Shown: one piece after another, positions 43,208-46,112 of the stretch
Numbering within the stretch: position 1 is the first letter of the stretch
How the letters are laid out: each line of letters opens with the position of its first letter
Source: Oscillospiraceae bacterium
GTDB taxonomy: Bacteria > Bacillota > Clostridia > Oscillospirales > Ruminococcaceae
Direction: 5' to 3'
NCBI GenBank assembly: GCA_009777835.1
Contig: WRKZ01000007.1
Coordinates: 1 to 46,112 of the forward strand
Length of the DNA stretch: 46,112 bases
The notes under the pieces: model-generated
Databases searched by the model: none
What the model saw: only the letters and a program-made list of their open reading frames with translations
What the model was told of the DNA's origin: nothing
Program-made: the position numbers and the translations under genes

Positions 43208-44410
43208 ATGAATCCCAAAAATAGTTCTAAATCTCAATACTTCAAGCCGGCAATCGTTCTCGGCTTGATTACCGCTGTGATGAGCGCGCTTTTAATCCTA
43301 ACCACCAACTTCCTTCCGGACAACGGAAACGAAATCACTCCAAAACTGCGCGAGGCTTGCGCAACCCTCATGGACGGGGAAGAATTCACTATAGTCGAAG
43401 ATTGGGTAGAAAGCGGACTCTCACTGATTTCTAAGCCGGATAATGTCAGCAAACTCATCGTAAACGAAAACGGTGACATCGCACTCGAGATTATCACCGG
43501 CGGATTCAAGCCGCCCGACGGAATTACCGCTTTGGTTGCCATGAATCCGGACGGAAGCGTTCGCGGGGTCAAGACGGTAAACATAAAAGATGACCCGGGA
43601 ATAGGCACGAAGGTGAGCGATGGTGCGTTTTTAGACCGATTCGCCGACAAAGACGGTAAAGTCACCATTGTTAAAGGAAACCCGCAAAACAATGACGAAG
43701 TTGAGGGAATCACAGGCGCGACCTACTCATCAAAAGGGGTTGCCGAAGCGGTGAACGTAGCAATAACAGTGTATTCGGGAATGAAAACCGGTGATTTGCA
43801 AGCCGAAGAGACAGCGAAATCAAGTATAATAGGGACTTTGTTCGTGATTTTAATCGCAGGGGTCTTGACCGAGAACTTCATTCTGTCGAAGTTCCTGGGA
43901 ATTTGCCCGTTCCTGGGTGTATCGAAAACTATGCAGGGTGCGGTCGGAATGGGTCTTGCGGTGACTTTAACCATGCTGATGGCGACAGCGTTGACCTTCC
44001 CGATTTACGTTTTCGTACTCGTCCCCCTCGAAATAAGCTACATGACCACGATTGCGTTCATTTTGGTAATCGCCTTGTTTGTTCAGTTGTTGGAAATGCT
44101 GCTCAAGAAATTCCTGCCCCCTCTGTACGAAGCGTTGGGGATGTATCTCCCGCTGATTATCACCAACTGCGCAATTCTGGGGGTGACTGTCCTGAACGTA
44201 AACAGGGGATACAATTTCGGATACGCTTTGTTTAATTCCTTGTGTGCCGGGTTGGGATTCCTAATCGTTATGCTTGTTTTCTCGACTATACGGGAAAGAG
44301 TTGAACAAAACCAAAGTATTCCCGAACCGTTGAAAGGCGCGCCTATTACCTTGATTTCCGCCGCAATCATGTCGTTGGCGTTAATCGGGTTCGGCGGACT
44401 TGGAGGATGA
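43208..44410 (+). CDS. RnfG-RnfA fusion protein
   Basis: 400 residues in one frame. Residues 1-203 are RnfG: one N-terminal membrane helix (15-33), an FMN-binding domain, DDPGIGTKV, and the flavin site EGITGATYSS with acceptor Thr172. Residues about 205-400 are a complete RnfA: six helices, GICPFLGVSK (Cys233), VQLLEMLLKK, LPLIITNCAILGV (Cys321) and RERVE. The usual order is rnfCDGEAB; here G joins A directly and RnfE is absent, so a deletion of E could have made the fusion. Four Cys from RnfA and RnfE normally hold an intramembrane iron centre; only the RnfA pair is here. Confidence 0.88.
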   Translation: MNPKNSSKSQYFKPAIVLGLITAVMSALLILTTNFLPDNGNEITPKLREACATLMDGEEFTIVEDWVESGLSLISKPDNVSKLIVNENGDIALEIITGGFKPPDGITALVAMNPDGSVRGVKTVNIKDDPGIGTKVSDGAFLDRFADKDGKVTIVKGNPQNNDEVEGITGATYSSKGVAEAVNVAITVYSGMKTGDLQAEETAKSSIIGTLFVILIAGVLTENFILSKFLGICPFLGVSKTMQGAVGMGLAVTLTMLMATALTFPIYVFVLVPLEISYMTTIAFILVIALFVQLLEMLLKKFLPPLYEALGMYLPLIITNCAILGVTVLNVNRGYNFGYALFNSLCAGLGFLIVMLVFSTIRERVEQNQSIPEPLKGAPITLISAAIMSLALIGFGGLGG

Positions 44411-44411
44411 T

Positions 44412-45215
44412 ATGGATTATTTAACACCTATACTTTTTTTTGCCGGAATCGGTGTTGCAGCAGGGGTTATTCTCACAGTCGCAGCGAAGCTTTTCGCGGT
44501 TGAAGGCAATGTCATTGTAAAAAAGCTGACCGAACAACTCCCCGGCACTAACTGCGGTGCATGCGGATTCGCTAACTGCTCGAAATATGCCGAAGCAATA
44601 GCGGCAGAGAAAGTCGCACCGAATCAATGCAAACCCGGCGGGGTGGCAGTAGCGGAGAAAATCGGGGAAGTTTTGGGGAAGTCGGTCAATGCGGCAGAAC
44701 CCGAAACTGCATTTGTTTTCTGTAACGGTAAACCGCCGAATTCTCCCGATTCAAGCGCAATCGATGAAAAATACAGATACAACGGCGGACAGAGTTGTCG
44801 CGCCTGCGAACTCTATTACAACGGGAAGAACAGTTGCCGATTCGGCTGTACCGGTCTGGGTGATTGCGTTGCAATCTGCCCCGAAAATGCGATTTCGCTG
44901 GTTAATTCGATTGCTGTGGTTGACAGTCGGCGGTGTACCGCCTGCGGACTCTGCATTAAAGCCTGCCCGAAGAACATTATACGCGTTCAAAGTACGGGAC
45001 AGCGGGTCAACGTAGCATGTTCATCGAAAGACTTCGGTGCGAAGGTCAAATCCGTGTGCGTAACCGGCTGTATCGGATGCAAAATCTGCATCAAGAAGTG
45101 TCCGCAATCGGCGATTCAAATGCGGGACAATCTCGCTGAAATCAATGCCGAACTATGCGATAACTGCGGAATTTGCGCTTCTTCCTGCCCAATGAAAAGC
45201 ATAGTAAAATCGTAA
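44412..45215 (+). CDS. rnfB: Rnf complex subunit RnfB
   Basis: 267 residues from the ATG at 44412; GGAGGA at 44402-44407 lies in the last codons of the fused gene, and only one base separates stop and start. An in-frame TTG at 44400 is less likely. An N-terminal membrane helix is followed by the four-Cys motif LPGTNCGACGFANCSKY with a further Cys downstream, then ferredoxin repeats including CTACGLCIKACP, CIGCKICIKKCP and CDNCGICASSCP. RnfB takes electrons from ferredoxin. It is the last gene of the operon. Confidence 0.94.
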   Translation: MDYLTPILFFAGIGVAAGVILTVAAKLFAVEGNVIVKKLTEQLPGTNCGACGFANCSKYAEAIAAEKVAPNQCKPGGVAVAEKIGEVLGKSVNAAEPETAFVFCNGKPPNSPDSSAIDEKYRYNGGQSCRACELYYNGKNSCRFGCTGLGDCVAICPENAISLVNSIAVVDSRRCTACGLCIKACPKNIIRVQSTGQRVNVACSSKDFGAKVKSVCVTGCIGCKICIKKCPQSAIQMRDNLAEINAELCDNCGICASSCPMKSIVKS

Positions 45216-45228
45216 AATTGCTTTCAAA

Positions 45229-45675
45229 TCACGGGAGGATTCTCATATAAATCCTTCTCATACCGAACATTCTTCTGCTTGCGAAGTCATGGGCATAGAT
45301 TGCAAAAAACGACAAGAACACCCAAATCGATGAAGCATGAAGGCAAATCTGCCCGAACAAATTATACCGTTGGTCGCTGTAATCCCAGACGTTGAGACCT
45401 AACCATACGTTCACAATCAATCCGCTTATTAACTCAAGAACCGTTATGATTGCACAGGAAATCAGCATCTGAACGGTTACGGGAATAGGCGGATTTTTCC
45501 AATACTTGATGGAACCGATTAGCAGAAAGCAAAGTCCGCCGACTATAAACATTGAGATATGAGTGAATTCCCTTACCAAAACCTCGATTCCCGCATATAT
45601 AATCCCACCCAGCACAAACAAAACCAATAGAGACAGCAGCGGGGAATTGTTTTTTTTCTTATCAATCATAGTCAT
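45229..45675 (-). CDS. CmpB-like membrane protein (putative ABC transporter permease family)
   Basis: 148 residues with four hydrophobic helices. The segment LELISGLIVNVWLGLNVWDYSDQRYNLFGQICL-like region (Glu near the helix end, WDYSD, then NLxGxIC) matches the PF06541 family of small Firmicute membrane proteins. The family's transporter label is not well supported by experiment. It converges on rnfB with a 13-bp gap and shares an upstream gap with the divergent carboxypeptidase gene. Confidence 0.65.
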   Translation of the reverse strand: MTMIDKKKNNSPLLSLLVLFVLGGIIYAGIEVLVREFTHISMFIVGGLCFLLIGSIKYWKNPPIPVTVQMLISCAIITVLELISGLIVNVWLGLNVWDYSDQRYNLFGQICLHASSIWVFLSFFAIYAHDFASRRMFGMRRIYMRILP

Positions 45676-45718
45676 ATTCTAACTGCTTGTCTTCATAAAA
45701 TGTACAAGAGGTGATTAA

Positions 45719-46112
45719 ATGAAAAAATTAGCAATTTTCCTGTTGATGGTATTTTGTTGGACGAATCTCACGATAATCGTAAAAGGGGAAGAAGCCGAAT
45801 CGTCGTTACCGGATTCTAAAGCATATATCGTGACAGAGAACTCTACCGGAACGGTCTTATCGGAATACAATGCCGACGAACGACTCGCCCCTGCTTCCCT
45901 CACGAAAATCATGCTGTTACTGCTTATCGCCGAAGAAGTCAATGCAGGTCGGCTCTCGTTTGACGAACAGGTCAAAACTTCGGCACACGCTTCGTCAATG
46001 GAGGGTTCTGTAATCTGGCTTGAACCCGGTGAGACTATGTCGGTCTCGGATTTAGTCAAGTCGGTGGTCATTTCGTCTGCGAATGACTCTACCGTCACTT
46101 TAGCCGAACACA
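45719..46112 (+). CDS. D-alanyl-D-alanine carboxypeptidase, N-terminal part
   Basis: 131 codons to the window edge, starting at ATG 45719 with AGAGGTGA 7 nt upstream. A signal peptide (KK, hydrophobic LAIFLLMVF, cleavage probably near GEE) is followed by the S11 penicillin-binding protein fold. The catalytic SxxK is SLTK (Ser at about residue 61) and the SxN motif is SAND near residue 121. It trims the terminal D-Ala of peptidoglycan stem peptides. The KTG motif and C-terminus lie beyond the window. Resembles DacF/DacB of sporulating Firmicutes. Confidence 0.88.
   Translation, partial: MKKLAIFLLMVFCWTNLTIIVKGEEAESSLPDSKAYIVTENSTGTVLSEYNADERLAPASLTKIMLLLLIAEEVNAGRLSFDEQVKTSAHASSMEGSVIWLEPGETMSVSDLVKSVVISSANDSTVTLAEH

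Overview
The window reads as chromosome from an anaerobic Firmicute, most likely class Clostridia. Supporting signs are Shine-Dalgarno sites matching the Bacillus/Clostridium 16S tail, an infC-rpmI-rplT operon, ClpC, a YlbF-family protein, class 1B dihydroorotate dehydrogenase (PyrD plus PyrK), an Rnf complex, a 2-hydroxyacyl-CoA dehydratase activase and a SpoIVFB-like M50 protease. I saw no insertion sequence, prophage, CRISPR array, tRNA or rRNA. Genes are packed tightly, and many neighbours overlap by 4-17 bp. The promoters I could read nearly all have 17-bp spacers.

Layout. 1-7463 (+): the end of a phenylacetate-CoA ligase, a double-ACT protein, engB, miaB, a YlbF-like protein, mutS and an ABC-F ATPase. 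7453-10169 (-): argH and argG, with a leader that encodes a short Arg-rich peptide. 10370-12529 (+): a promoter, a candidate structured RNA, a dispersed repeat and a GltD-like flavoprotein with three iron-sulfur modules. 12572-24264 (-): one long run with pyrC, two membrane proteins, pyrF, a truncated carA, carB, a membrane protein, a lipoprotein, pyrK, pyrD, a small membrane protein, aspartate kinase and thyA. 24396-28656 (-): clpC, a single-pass protein, an M50 protease and a DUF1624 acyltransferase. 28962-30401 (+): a secreted GH25 muramidase. 30458-34736 (-): infC-rpmI-rplT with an attenuator leader, then a TrmH-type RNA methylase and topA. 35064-40655 (-): a giant acyl-CoA dehydratase activase, a DUF4358 lipoprotein and a flavodoxin-like reductase. 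40833-45215 (+): the rnf operon. 45229-46112: a CmpB-like membrane protein (-) and the start of a D,D-carboxypeptidase (+).

Functionally, the largest block makes UMP: carbamoyl phosphate synthase, dihydroorotase, dihydroorotate dehydrogenase and OMP decarboxylase are present, while pyrB and pyrE are not in the window. The Rnf complex would couple ferredoxin oxidation to NAD+ reduction and ion pumping.

The two strongest oddities are gene architectures. (1) The rnf operon has RnfG fused in frame to RnfA, and RnfE is missing. (2) CarA consists only of its N-terminal domain, with the glutaminase domain cleanly absent and carB starting 7 bp later. Others are two families of dispersed palindromic repeats sitting at gene 5' ends, a non-AUG infC start behind an attenuator, and helically phased direct repeats between the divergent flavodoxin and rnf promoters.
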